Below the pieces are notes generated by a model. That model did not search any database and was not told the DNA's origin. It saw only the letters and a program-made list of their open reading frames with translations. A stretch of 64,000 nt of DNA from Pseudomonas putida NBRC 14164 (lineage in GTDB: Bacteria; Pseudomonadota; Gammaproteobacteria; Pseudomonadales; Pseudomonadaceae), in contig NC_021505.1 of NCBI RefSeq assembly GCF_000412675.1, positions 6,008,501 to 6,072,500 on the forward strand, read 5' to 3'. This document shows positions 1-7,877 of this stretch, one piece after another; positions within the stretch are counted from its first letter, which is position 1; the number at the start of each line of letters is the position of its first letter. Made by a program: the position numbers and the translations under genes.

Positions 1-1
1 C

Positions 2-502
2 AAGGTGCGCTTTCCGGCACGCTTTCAGCTGGTGGCGGCGATGAACCCATGCCCTTGCGGCTACTTGGGCGACCCCACTGGCCGCTGCCGTTGCAGCACC
101 GAGCAGATCGCGCGGTACCGCAACAAGCTGTCCGGGCCGCTGCTGGACCGCATCGACCTGCACCTGACCGTGGCCCGCGAAAGCACCACGCTGAACAACC
201 AGCCCTGTGGTGAAGCCAGTGCCGATGTGGCTGCAAGGGTGGCGCAGGCGCGGGAGGTACAGCAGCGCCGGCAAGGGTGTGTGAATGCGTTTCTCGACCT
301 CGAAGGGTTGCGCCGCCATTGCGGATTGGCCGCGGCGGACCAGGCCTGGCTGGAAGGGGCATGCGAACGGTTGACGTTGTCGTTGCGGGCAGCGCACCGG
401 TTATTGAAAGTGGCACGAACACTGGCGGACCTGGAGGGGTGCGAGGCGATTGGCCGGCCACATCTGGCCGAGGCCCTGCAGTACCGGCCGGGGAGCAGTT
501 AG
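2..502 (+). CDS. comM: Mg-chelatase-like AAA ATPase ComM/YifB, C-terminal part
   Basis: This is the last ~166 codons of a gene that enters from the left edge; the reading frame is open from base 2. It carries the hallmark MNPCPCGYLGDP segment followed by LLDRIDLHL, typical of the ATPase core of ComM/YifB, and ends with the helical magnesium-chelatase C-terminal domain (AHRLLKVARTLADL). ComM is a hexameric helicase that promotes branch migration during integration of transforming DNA in naturally competent bacteria (family knowledge). The start and the Walker A motif lie outside the window. It sits next to the Kef gene as in other Pseudomonas. Confidence 0.93.
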   Translation, partial: KVRFPARFQLVAAMNPCPCGYLGDPTGRCRCSTEQIARYRNKLSGPLLDRIDLHLTVARESTTLNNQPCGEASADVAARVAQAREVQQRRQGCVNAFLDLEGLRRHCGLAAADQAWLEGACERLTLSLRAAHRLLKVARTLADLEGCEAIGRPHLAEALQYRPGSS

Positions 503-698
503 ATGAGGGCTGCAAAGCGGCCCTGGAAATTTCAGCCCCATCAGCAGAACCTGCAATTGGCAACGGCCCGCGGCAACTGTCCCTTTTTACGGGACAATGT
601 TTCTTCCGGGCAGCTGATTGTCTGACGCCACCTCACCCCTCAGAATCGTCGGCCAAACTGTTCAAACGCTGCCCCGGCAGCTCATGGAGTAAGAGCCA

Positions 699-2486
699 AT
701 GCCACACGAAGGCAGCCTTCTGCAAACCGCGGTGATCTTTCTACTCGCTGCCGTCGTCGCCGTCCCCTTGGCCAAGCGCCTGCAACTGGGCGCCGTGCTC
801 GGCTACCTGCTGGCCGGTGTAGCCATCGGCCCGCAGGCACTTGGCCTGATCCGCGACACCGAGAGCGTGGCGCACATTTCCGAGCTGGGCGTGGTCCTGC
901 TGCTGTTCATCATTGGCCTGGAACTGTCGCCCAAGCGCCTGTGGCTGATGCGCAAGTCGGTGTTCGGTGTCGGTACCGCCCAGGTACTGCTGACCGGCGC
1001 GCTGATCGGCGCCATTGCCCTGTTCGGCTTCAGCCAGACACTGCCGGCAGCCATCGTGCTCGGCCTGGGCCTGGCGCTGTCGTCCACCGCCCTTGGCCTG
1101 CAGAGCCTGGCCGAGAGCAAGCAGCTCAACGCCCCGCACGGCCGCCTGGCGTTCGCCATCCTGCTGTTCCAGGACATCGCCGCGATCCCGCTGATCGCCC
1201 TGGTGCCGCTACTGGCCGCCAGTGGTCCGGACACCAGCCATGGCGACAGCCTGCAACACGGCCTGAAGGTATTCGCCAGCATCGCCGTGGTGATCGTCGG
1301 TGGCCGCTACCTGCTGCGCCCGGTGTTCCGCACCGTGGCCCGCACCGGCCTGCCGGAAGTGTCCACCGCCACCGCACTGCTGGTGGTGATCGGCACGGCC
1401 TGGCTGATGGAAGAAGCCGGCATCTCCATGGCCCTTGGCGCCTTCCTCGCCGGCCTGCTGCTGGCCGACTCGGAATACCGTCACGAGCTGGAATCGCAGG
1501 TCGAGCCGTTCAAGGGCCTGCTGTTGGGGCTGTTCTTCATCAGCGTGGGCATGGGCGCCAACCTGCGCCTGCTGCTGGACATGCCACTGGTGGTGCTGGG
1601 CCTGACCCTGCTGCTGGTGACAGTAAAGCTGGCGCTGCTGATAGGCGTCGGCCGCCTGGTCGGTGGCCTGAACAGCGCCAGCGCCCTGCGCCTGGGCATG
1701 GTGCTGGCAGCCGGGGGCGAGTTCGCCTTTGTGGTGTTCAAGCTGGGCAAGGACCAAGGCCTGTTCGACACCCAGACCTACGACCTGCTGCTGATGACCA
1801 TTACCCTGTCCATGGCCATCACCCCGCTGCTGATGCTGGGCTGCGCCCGCGCCCTCAAACGCCCGCAACCGGCGCGTGAAGTGCCCGAGCAGTACAAGCA
1901 GATCCAGACGGATACACCGCGGGTGGTGATCGTCGGCATGGGCCGCATGGGCCAGATCGTCGCGCGCATCCTGCGGGCACAGAAAATCCCGTTCATAGCC
2001 CTGGAAACCTCGGTGGACACCATCGAGATGACCCGCATGTTCGAACAGGTGCCGGTGTTCTACGGCGACCCGCTGCGCCCCGAGGTGCTGCACGCCGCCA
2101 AGGTGGGTGAAGCGGAGTACTTCATCATCACCATCGATGACCCAGAAGCTGCCATTCATACCGCCGAACGGGTGAAGCGCCTGTACCCGCACCTGAAGGT
2201 GCTGGCCCGGGCACGTAACCGCCAACATGTGCACAAGTTGGTAGATGCAGGCGCCGAGCCGATTCGCGAGACGTTCTACTCCAGCCTGGAGATGACCCGT
2301 CTGGCACTGGTAGGGCTGGGCTTGAGCGATGAACAGGCCGCGGACCGAATTGCGCGGTTTACCCAGCATGACGAAGAAGTACTGGTGGCCCAGGGGCAGG
2401 TACGCGATGACCGGGCCAAGGTGATGCAGACAGCCAAGGAGGCGCGGGTGGAGCTGGAGCGGTTGTTTGATTCGGATGCGGATTGA
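699..2486 (+). CDS. Kef-type K+/H+ antiporter (CPA2 family) with TrkA-N domain
   Basis: 595 residues. Residues ~1-385 form a hydrophobic Na/H-exchanger domain with about 12 membrane segments; residues ~405-520 form a cytosolic Rossmann (TrkA-N) domain with the GMGRMG nucleotide-binding turn near residue 411. This is the KefB/KefC architecture: potassium efflux coupled to proton entry, normally gated by glutathione adducts or NAD(H) to protect against electrophiles. The ATG at 699 follows a GGAG at 686-689. No KefF/KefG accessory gene is adjacent, so whether it is glutathione-gated cannot be told from sequence. KefB versus KefC is not decided here. Confidence 0.9.
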   Translation: MPHEGSLLQTAVIFLLAAVVAVPLAKRLQLGAVLGYLLAGVAIGPQALGLIRDTESVAHISELGVVLLLFIIGLELSPKRLWLMRKSVFGVGTAQVLLTGALIGAIALFGFSQTLPAAIVLGLGLALSSTALGLQSLAESKQLNAPHGRLAFAILLFQDIAAIPLIALVPLLAASGPDTSHGDSLQHGLKVFASIAVVIVGGRYLLRPVFRTVARTGLPEVSTATALLVVIGTAWLMEEAGISMALGAFLAGLLLADSEYRHELESQVEPFKGLLLGLFFISVGMGANLRLLLDMPLVVLGLTLLLVTVKLALLIGVGRLVGGLNSASALRLGMVLAAGGEFAFVVFKLGKDQGLFDTQTYDLLLMTITLSMAITPLLMLGCARALKRPQPAREVPEQYKQIQTDTPRVVIVGMGRMGQIVARILRAQKIPFIALETSVDTIEMTRMFEQVPVFYGDPLRPEVLHAAKVGEAEYFIITIDDPEAAIHTAERVKRLYPHLKVLARARNRQHVHKLVDAGAEPIRETFYSSLEMTRLALVGLGLSDEQAADRIARFTQHDEEVLVAQGQVRDDRAKVMQTAKEARVELERLFDSDAD

Positions 2487-2490
2487 GAAG

Positions 2491-2775
2491 TCAGGCGAAC
2501 ACCAACCGCTCTATTTGAGGATGCTCACGCTGAGCGGCTTGCCAAAGATCGTAAGCTGCCTGTTCGGCAAGGTATTGCCGGGCAGGCCCAAGACCTGCCA
2601 GCTCAAGTCGATAAGCAAGATCGGCAGAAATGGCGGCGCGCCCATTGAGTACGGTGGACAATTGCCCCCGCGAATAGCCGAGGTGGCGAGCTAACTCAGA
2701 AACATTCATGCCAACTGCGGGCAACACATCTTCGCGCAAAGACTCCCCAGGATGGGGAGGATCGAACATAGGCAT
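2491..2775 (-). CDS. higA: HigA-type antitoxin (XRE family)
   Basis: 94 residues, HigA/VapI-like: an N-terminal HPGE segment followed by a helix-turn-helix (MNVSELARHLGYSRGQLSTV) and a HigA-like C-terminus. It is downstream of the toxin gene on the same strand, the toxin-first order typical of higBA. The AGGAGG ribosome site overlaps the toxin stop codon 8 bases before ATG, which favours translational coupling. HigA proteins bind the toxin and repress the shared promoter. Length and order also resemble the graTA pair of P. putida, but the sequences differ enough that I use the generic name. Confidence 0.85.
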   Translation of the reverse strand: MPMFDPPHPGESLREDVLPAVGMNVSELARHLGYSRGQLSTVLNGRAAISADLAYRLELAGLGPARQYLAEQAAYDLWQAAQREHPQIERLVFA

Positions 2776-2787
2776 GACTCAAGCCTC

Positions 2788-3066
2788 CTAGTGGTAATCC
2801 AGATAGTCAACAAGCTCCACATCGGTGCCCACGAAGCGGAACACCACTCGCCAGTTACCCGAGACATTTACTGCCCAATAGCTTTCCAGCTTTCCGTGCA
2901 GTGGATGAAGACGGTAACCCGGCCGGTTCATGTCTGCTGCGGTTTGTGCAACTTCAAGAGAAGCCAGTAAACGCCGCAAGCGATTCACATGATCTGCACG
3001 TACTCCAGACGTGTCACGATGCTGATGGAGCAGCCTCAGGCCTTTGTGCCTGAAACTTCTTATCAT
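2788..3066 (-). CDS. higB: HigB/GraT-type toxin (RelE superfamily)
   Basis: 92 residues starting MIRSFRHKGLR, with the conserved HPL-G---YWAVNVSGNWRVVFRF block and a C-terminal DVELVDYLDYH typical of HigB mRNA interferases, which cut ribosome-bound mRNA. I start at the ATG at 3066 because the family begins with this MI[RK]SF motif; the frame stays open for eight more codons upstream. There is no Shine-Dalgarno sequence before this ATG, and the best promoter would begin transcription only a few bases before it, so the message may be nearly leaderless. It forms an operon with higA. Confidence 0.85.
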   Translation of the reverse strand: MIRSFRHKGLRLLHQHRDTSGVRADHVNRLRRLLASLEVAQTAADMNRPGYRLHPLHGKLESYWAVNVSGNWRVVFRFVGTDVELVDYLDYH

Positions 3067-3104
3067 TGATGGTTGAGTGTAAGGCTGCACCTTACACTTT
3101 TCAA
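3067..3104 (-). promoter_or_regulatory. higBA promoter with overlapping inverted-repeat operator
   Basis: Reading on the minus strand, TTGAAA (3099-3104) and TACACT (3076-3081) are separated by 17 bases. A perfect 8-base inverted repeat, GTGTAAGG (3077-3084) and CCTTACAC (3090-3097) with a 5-base spacer, covers the spacer and the -10 box. This is the expected position for autorepression by HigA. Inferred from sequence only. Confidence 0.6.
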
Positions 3105-3374
3105 GCTAGCATTGACGCTGCGCATGGAGTCACTCCTGAAAAATTTCCGGGTGCTCAGTTTGCTCTTGGCGTGCCCGTTTAGCGCCGTTACGCCTTCCGC
3201 TCTTTCATGTAGGAGATTTCCCAAAAAGGGTGATAGGCGGGGGGCACGTCATGCTCACCACTTCCAGCGTGAACAGATGACACCGGCAAAAGCCTGTTCC
3301 GGAGCAACCTGAATGCGCTCTAAACGGCAGAAGGTTGCTTGAGCCACAGCCCATGAATTGATGCTGCCTGTACC
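3105..3374. other. Intergenic region, no gene recognised
   Basis: Between the higBA promoter and the REP pair that follows there is no open frame with a ribosome site or a recognisable product. Short frames here are interrupted or fall across the repeat. The stretch separates the minus-strand toxin genes from the minus-strand ycaC-like gene. Confidence 0.5.
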
Positions 3375-3469
3375 GCCCTCTTCGCGGGTGAACCCGCTCC
3401 CACAGGATCACCACTGGTTCTGAAACTGTGCAGTACCTGTGGGAGCGGGCGTGCGCGCGAAGAGGCTGG
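3375..3469. repeat. REP pair (BIME), class with CGGG/CCCG stem
   Basis: Two inverted copies of the P. putida REP palindrome (TTCGCGGGTGAACCCGCTCC and its mirror GGGAGCGGGCGTGCGCGCGA) flank about 30 bases. It lies downstream of the ycaC-like gene and upstream of higBA. Confidence 0.85.
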
Positions 3470-3476
3470 TACAGCA

Positions 3477-3511
3477 AACAAAAAAAGCCGGCTCCTGCAG
3501 AGGGAGCCGGC
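3477..3511 (-). terminator. Intrinsic terminator of the first ycaC-like gene
   Basis: A 9-base-pair stem GCCGGCTCC/GGAGCCGGC (3487-3511) is followed on the minus strand by a T-rich run. It begins about 26 bases after the stop codon of the gene at 3538-4167. Confidence 0.85.
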
Positions 3512-3537
3512 CTTTGTGCGTACCGCTACTGGTTTGC

Positions 3538-4167
3538 TTACTTACCCGCAGTCAGCGCGTTATAGCTGGTCATCAAATTGCGATAATCCGGAATGTGGTT
3601 TGAGCACAGCGCAGCCAGCCCTTCGACATCGTTGCGCCAGTCGCGGTGCAGCTCGCAGGCCACGCCGAACCAGGTCATCAGCTGCGCACCGGCCTGGCTC
3701 ATGCGGTCATGGGCGGCATCGCGGGTCATTTCGTTGAAGGTGCCGGAGGCATCGGTCACGACGAACACATCGAACTCTTCTTCCAGCGCCGACAGCGCCG
3801 GGAAGGCTACGCAGACCTCAGTCACCACACCGGCAATGATCAGCTGCTTCTTGCCAGTGGCCTTCACCGCCTTGACGAAGTCTTCGTTGTCCCAGGCGTT
3901 GATCTGGCCTGGGCGGGCGATATACGGCGCATCCGGGAACAGCGCTTTCAGCTCTGGCACCAGCGGGCCGTTAGGGCCTTGCTCGAAGCTGGTGGTGAGG
4001 ATGGTTGGCAGGTTGAAGAACTTGGCCAGGTCAGCCAGGGCCAGTACGTTGTTCTTGAACTTGTCCGGCTCGATGTCGCGCACCAGGGACAGCAGGCCAG
4101 CCTGGTGGTCGACCAGCAGTACGGCAGCGTCGTCTTTGTTCAGGCGGTTGTAGGTAAATTTGCTCAT
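3538..4167 (-). CDS. Isochorismatase-family cysteine hydrolase, YcaC-like (copy 1)
   Basis: 209 residues, full-length for YcaC. The isochorismatase-family triad can be placed as Asp in LLVDHQAG (~residue 20), Lys in the AVKATGKK region and Cys in VVTEVCVAFPAL (~residue 118). YcaC homologues are octameric cysteine hydrolases of uncertain substrate. The protein differs from the copy at 7878-8507 at only 9 of 209 positions, and the two upstream regions are also alike, so this is a recent tandem-type duplication. The ribosome site TAGGAG lies 9 bases before ATG. It is divergent from the LysR gene, which probably controls it. Confidence 0.9.
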   Translation of the reverse strand: MSKFTYNRLNKDDAAVLLVDHQAGLLSLVRDIEPDKFKNNVLALADLAKFFNLPTILTTSFEQGPNGPLVPELKALFPDAPYIARPGQINAWDNEDFVKAVKATGKKQLIIAGVVTEVCVAFPALSALEEEFDVFVVTDASGTFNEMTRDAAHDRMSQAGAQLMTWFGVACELHRDWRNDVEGLAALCSNHIPDYRNLMTSYNALTAGK

Positions 4168-4280
4168 GGTCTGTGCTCCTAAGGGTTATGAATTTTTCAG
4201 CAATCCGGGGTGTTTCGCGTTGATGGGCACAGATTAAAATCATCACCTTTGCTGCACTAGACTGCGAAAACCGTCCTTAG

Positions 4281-4298
4281 CGTTCCGTTTGGAGAACG
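4281..4298. promoter_or_regulatory. Candidate LysR operator, copy 1
   Basis: The imperfect inverted repeat CGTTCCGTTTGGAGAACG lies in the divergent ycaC1-lysR intergenic region, just before the regulator start. A near-identical site is kept at 8618-8635 upstream of the second ycaC copy, where no LysR gene follows. Conservation of the site in both copies suggests it is functional. Confidence 0.45.
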
Positions 4299-4302
4299 AT
4301 CA

Positions 4303-5214
4303 TTGGAAGACCTCAACTCCCTCTACTACTTCACCCAAGTCGTGGAGCACGGCGGCTTCGCCCCGGCCGGGCGGGCGCTGGACATGCCCAAGTCGAAACT
4401 CAGCCGGCGCATCGCCGACCTTGAAGACCGCCTGGGCGTGCGCCTGCTGCACCGCACCAGCCGGCACTGTTCGCTGACCGAAATCGGCCAGGCCTACTAC
4501 AACCGTTGCCTGGCCATGCGCGTGGAGGCCGAGGGCGCGGCGGAAATCATCGAGCGCAACCGCAGCGAGCCACGCGGGCTGGTTCGCATCAGTTGCCCCA
4601 CCACCCTGCTCAACTCCTGGGTCGGGCCGATGCTGACCCGCTACATGCTCAAGTACCCCCAGGTGGAACTGTTCATCGAGAGCACCAACCGCCGCGTCGA
4701 CCTGCTGCACGAGGGCTTCGACATCGCCCTGCGCGTGCGCTTTCCGCCGCTGGAGAACACCGACATGGTGATGAAGGTGCTGAGCAACAGCACCCAGTGC
4801 CTGGTCGGCCAGCCGCACTACCTGGCGCAGTTGCCCAAAGGGTTTGACCCACAGCTGCTGGGCACGCTACCGAGCGTGCATTGGGGCAGCGCCCAGCGCG
4901 AGTACCAGTGGGAACTGTTCCAGGGTGAGGACAACAGCCGCAGCATCGTCATCCCGCATACACCGCGCATGGTGACCGACGACCTGTTTGCCCTGCGCCA
5001 TTTCGTGGTGGCTGGGGTGGGGATCGCGCATTTGCCGCGGGTGGCGGTCCGCGAGGACCTGGCTTCGGGGCGGTTGGTGGAATTACTGCCTGAGTGGCAT
5101 CCGCGTTGCGGCATCGTGCATGCGATCTTCCCGTCGCGGCGGGGGTTATTGCCGTCGGTGCGGGCGCTGATCGATCATCTGGCTGAGGAATTTGCGATCA
5201 GCGACATGGCGTGA
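4303..5214 (+). CDS. LysR-family transcriptional regulator
   Basis: 303 residues. The N-terminal winged helix-turn-helix (about residues 1-60, LYYFTQVVEHGGFAPAGRAL) is followed by a substrate-binding domain of the usual length. The frame starts with TTG at 4303, preceded by GGAG 8 bases upstream; no better start is visible. It is divergent from ycaC copy 1 and followed by the convergent amidohydrolase gene. By position and by the shared operator it is the likely regulator of both ycaC copies and perhaps of the amidohydrolase. The inducer is unknown. Confidence 0.88.
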   Translation: MEDLNSLYYFTQVVEHGGFAPAGRALDMPKSKLSRRIADLEDRLGVRLLHRTSRHCSLTEIGQAYYNRCLAMRVEAEGAAEIIERNRSEPRGLVRISCPTTLLNSWVGPMLTRYMLKYPQVELFIESTNRRVDLLHEGFDIALRVRFPPLENTDMVMKVLSNSTQCLVGQPHYLAQLPKGFDPQLLGTLPSVHWGSAQREYQWELFQGEDNSRSIVIPHTPRMVTDDLFALRHFVVAGVGIAHLPRVAVREDLASGRLVELLPEWHPRCGIVHAIFPSRRGLLPSVRALIDHLAEEFAISDMA

Positions 5215-5233
5215 GTCGGTGGCTGTCAGTAAC

Positions 5234-5330
5234 GGCCCTTTCGCGGGGCAAGCCCGCTCCCACAAGTTACCCCACTGCCCTCGGGATGGGTGGTGAACCT
5301 GTGGGAGCGGGCTTGTCCGGCGAAGCGGCC
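5234..5330. repeat. REP pair (BIME) between convergent genes
   Basis: Inverted REP copies (CGGGGCAAGCCCGCTCC and GGGAGCGGGCTTGTCCGGCG) lie in the gap between the convergent LysR and amidohydrolase genes. Confidence 0.85.
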
Positions 5331-5353
5331 GTCATTTATCCAGGCAAAGCAGC

Positions 5354-7336
5354 TTAGAAAGCAAAGCAGGAACAACCCAGCGAACCCCAGAAGCCCTGGA
5401 AGTCACTCACCGGCACACTCGAATGCCGGGCCTTTTCATGGCTGTGCGCATGCACGCCGCATGGCCCGCTGCACTGGTGCACGGCGGCTGCCAACGATGG
5501 CGTACCGACGCGCCAGTGCCCCGGCACCTTGGCCACTGGCGACCACTCCGGCAGTACCGGCACCTGCGGCGGGCCAAGCCTGTCGAACTCGCCAGCGCCG
5601 TACACCACCTTGCCATCGACGATGGTCAGCACCGACTCGATGCCCTTGATCGCCTCTTCATCGACACTGAAGAAGTCCAGCGACAGCGCCGCCAGGTCGG
5701 CCAGCTGGCCCACCTTGATCTGGCCCTTCTTGCCCTGCTCGCTGGAGAACCAGGCACTGCCCTGGGTGAACAGTTGCAGTGCGGTATCGCGATCCAGGCC
5801 TTCCGGGTACAGCTCCATGCCGCCGACGGTCTTGCCGCTGACCAGCCAGTACAGCGAGGTCCACGGGTTGTAGCTGGACACGCGGGTGGCATCGGTACCG
5901 GCACCCACCGGTACGCCCATGTCGAGCATGCGCTTGATGGGCGGGGTCTGCTCGGCAGCCTTGGCGCCGTAGCGGTCGACAAAATACTCACCCTGGAAGG
6001 CCATGCGGTCCTGGACGGCGATACCACCGCCCAAGGCGCGCACGCGCTCGATGTTCTGCGGGGTGATGGTTTCGGCGTGGTCGAAGAACCACGGCAGGCC
6101 GTTGAACGGGATGTCGCGGTTGACCTTCTCGAACACGTCAAGCATCCGCGTGATCGATTCGTTGTAGGTGGCGTGCAGGCGGAACGGCCAGCGTTGCTCG
6201 ACCAGGTGACGCACCACCGGCTCCAGCTCTTCTTCCATGGTCTGTGGCAGGTCCGGGCGCGGTTCGAGGAAGTCCTCGAAGTCGGCGGCGGAGAACACCA
6301 GCATTTCGCCGGCGCCGTTGTGGCGCAGGAAGTCGGTGCCGCTGTGCAGCTTTACGCTGGAGGTCCACTTCTTGAAGTCGTCCAGCTCTTCCTTGGGCTT
6401 CTGGGTGAACAGGTTGTAGGCGATGCGCACAGTCAGCTGGTTGTTGTCGGCCAACTCCTGGATGACCGAGTAGTCGTCAGGGAAGTTCTGATAGCCGCCA
6501 CCGGCGTCGATGGCACTGGTCAGGCCCAGGCGGTTCAGCTCACGCATGAACTGGCGCGTCGAGTTGACTTGATACTCCAGCGGCAGCTTCGGCCCTTTGG
6601 CCAGGGTGGCGTAGAGGATCATCGCGTTCGGGCGGGCGATCAGCATGCCGGTCGGGTTGCCGAACTTGTCGCGTTGAATTTCGCCACCCGGCGGGTTCGG
6701 GGTGGCCTTGTCATAGCCGACAGCCTTTAGCGCGGCGCGGTTGAGCAACGCACGGTCATACAGGTGCAACAGGAACACCGGGGTATCGGGCGCAGCCTGG
6801 TTGATCTCTTCAAGGGTTGGCATGCGTTTTTCGGCGAACTGGAATTCGTTCCAGCCACCCACCACGCGTACCCACTGCGGGGTGGGCGTGCGCGCAGCCT
6901 GGTCCTTGAGCATGCGCAGGGCATCGGCCACCGACGGCACGCCTTCCCAGCGCAGCTCCAGGTTGTAGTTCAGGCCACCGCGGATAAGGTGCAGGTGCGA
7001 GTCGTTCAGGCCGGGGATGACCGTGCGCTGCTTGAGGTCGATGATCTGCGTGCTAGTGCCCTTGTGGGCCATGGCCTCGGCGTCGTTGCCCACGGCGATG
7101 AAGCGCCCATCCTTGATGGCGACAGCAGTCGCGGTGGGCTTTTCGCGGTCAACGGTGTGCAGTTTGCCATTGAACAGAATCAGGTCAGCGGTCATGGAAC
7201 CTCCTTGGATGGATGCGTAAGCGGAACCGGCCTGGCCGGCGAAGGGCAATGCAGACCAGAGCGCGCCGGCGGCACCGAGCACGGTGCTGGTGGCGAGGAA
7301 CTGGCGACGGGTCTTGTCGTTGCGGTCCTGGGACAT
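5354..7336 (-). CDS. Tat-exported amidohydrolase (YtcJ-like, amidohydrolase family 3)
   Basis: 660 residues. The N-terminus has a twin-arginine signal (TRRQFLA, then a hydrophobic stretch and an Ala-rich cleavage region around residue 40), so the enzyme is probably periplasmic. The metal-binding DSHLHL motif (His114, His116) and a later HAET and GTDA segment fit family 3 metal-dependent hydrolases. The substrate is unknown. The last ~45 residues are rich in Cys and His (HQCSGPCGVHAHSHEKARH ... GCSCFAF), possibly an extra metal site. The small membrane-protein gene and ycaC copy 2 lie upstream in the same direction and may share a transcript. Confidence 0.85.
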   Translation of the reverse strand: MSQDRNDKTRRQFLATSTVLGAAGALWSALPFAGQAGSAYASIQGGSMTADLILFNGKLHTVDREKPTATAVAIKDGRFIAVGNDAEAMAHKGTSTQIIDLKQRTVIPGLNDSHLHLIRGGLNYNLELRWEGVPSVADALRMLKDQAARTPTPQWVRVVGGWNEFQFAEKRMPTLEEINQAAPDTPVFLLHLYDRALLNRAALKAVGYDKATPNPPGGEIQRDKFGNPTGMLIARPNAMILYATLAKGPKLPLEYQVNSTRQFMRELNRLGLTSAIDAGGGYQNFPDDYSVIQELADNNQLTVRIAYNLFTQKPKEELDDFKKWTSSVKLHSGTDFLRHNGAGEMLVFSAADFEDFLEPRPDLPQTMEEELEPVVRHLVEQRWPFRLHATYNESITRMLDVFEKVNRDIPFNGLPWFFDHAETITPQNIERVRALGGGIAVQDRMAFQGEYFVDRYGAKAAEQTPPIKRMLDMGVPVGAGTDATRVSSYNPWTSLYWLVSGKTVGGMELYPEGLDRDTALQLFTQGSAWFSSEQGKKGQIKVGQLADLAALSLDFFSVDEEAIKGIESVLTIVDGKVVYGAGEFDRLGPPQVPVLPEWSPVAKVPGHWRVGTPSLAAAVHQCSGPCGVHAHSHEKARHSSVPVSDFQGFWGSLGCSCFAF

Positions 7337-7440
7337 AGGCTTCTCCGACTGGGGCCGGCAGGGCGACTGCGAAGCATGCCGGTTGATGCACGGTCAGGGC
7401 TTGGATGGATGTGCGGTGGGTTGAAGAAGGTTAGCCGTGT

Positions 7441-7761
7441 TCATACTTTGTGCTGCCCGCGCAGCCAGTTGGCACAGCGGCGGGTTACCCAAGGCATGAT
7501 GTAGAACACCACGGGCAGGATGACGAACAGGTTGACGATGAGGTTGCCTGTGATCGGGCCGCCCACCTGCGGAAAGCGTGCGAACAGCGGCGCCAGCAGC
7601 TGCGGAATGATCATGGTCATCGGGCAGATCACCAGGTAGGTCAGCAGCGCCTGCTTCCAGCGCGGCGGCTGGGCCGGCGTGGCGCCCGTCGGGCTAGCGA
7701 GAACCTGGTGTTGCAGGCATACGGTCACCACTTCACGGTTGTCCTGGAGTGCAGTGTTCAT
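7441..7761 (-). CDS. Small two-helix membrane protein, C-terminal half of the COG3224 family
   Basis: 106 residues. I use ATG at 7761, preceded by AAGGAA; the frame is open further upstream but runs into non-coding sequence. The pattern PPRWKQALLTYLVICPMT followed by a second hydrophobic segment (about residues 72-93) resembles the membrane tail of the COG3224 group, whose members normally carry an antibiotic-biosynthesis-monooxygenase domain in front. That domain is absent here. It lies between ycaC copy 2 and the amidohydrolase, same strand, with gaps of 116 and 104 bases. Function unknown. Confidence 0.7.
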   Translation of the reverse strand: MNTALQDNREVVTVCLQHQVLASPTGATPAQPPRWKQALLTYLVICPMTMIIPQLLAPLFARFPQVGGPITGNLIVNLFVILPVVFYIMPWVTRRCANWLRGQHKV

Positions 7762-7877
7762 CGGCGTTCCTTTGGATGAGCTTGCCCGCATCCACTGTGC
7801 AACGGTGAACGGGCGGAGGATTGGATGGGTGTGCTGGCCTTGGCGGGCACCGACTGGCGGTGCCCGGGGACGTCGGC

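Noticed and set aside
1209..2369. Long minus-strand open frame opposite the Kef gene
   Set aside because: It is a composition shadow of a GC-rich gene: no domain, Gln/His-rich low-complexity product, no ribosome site.
3205..3477. 90-codon minus-strand frame between higBA and the first ycaC-like gene
   Set aside because: Much of it is REP sequence; similar REP-derived peptides appear at other repeats in the window.
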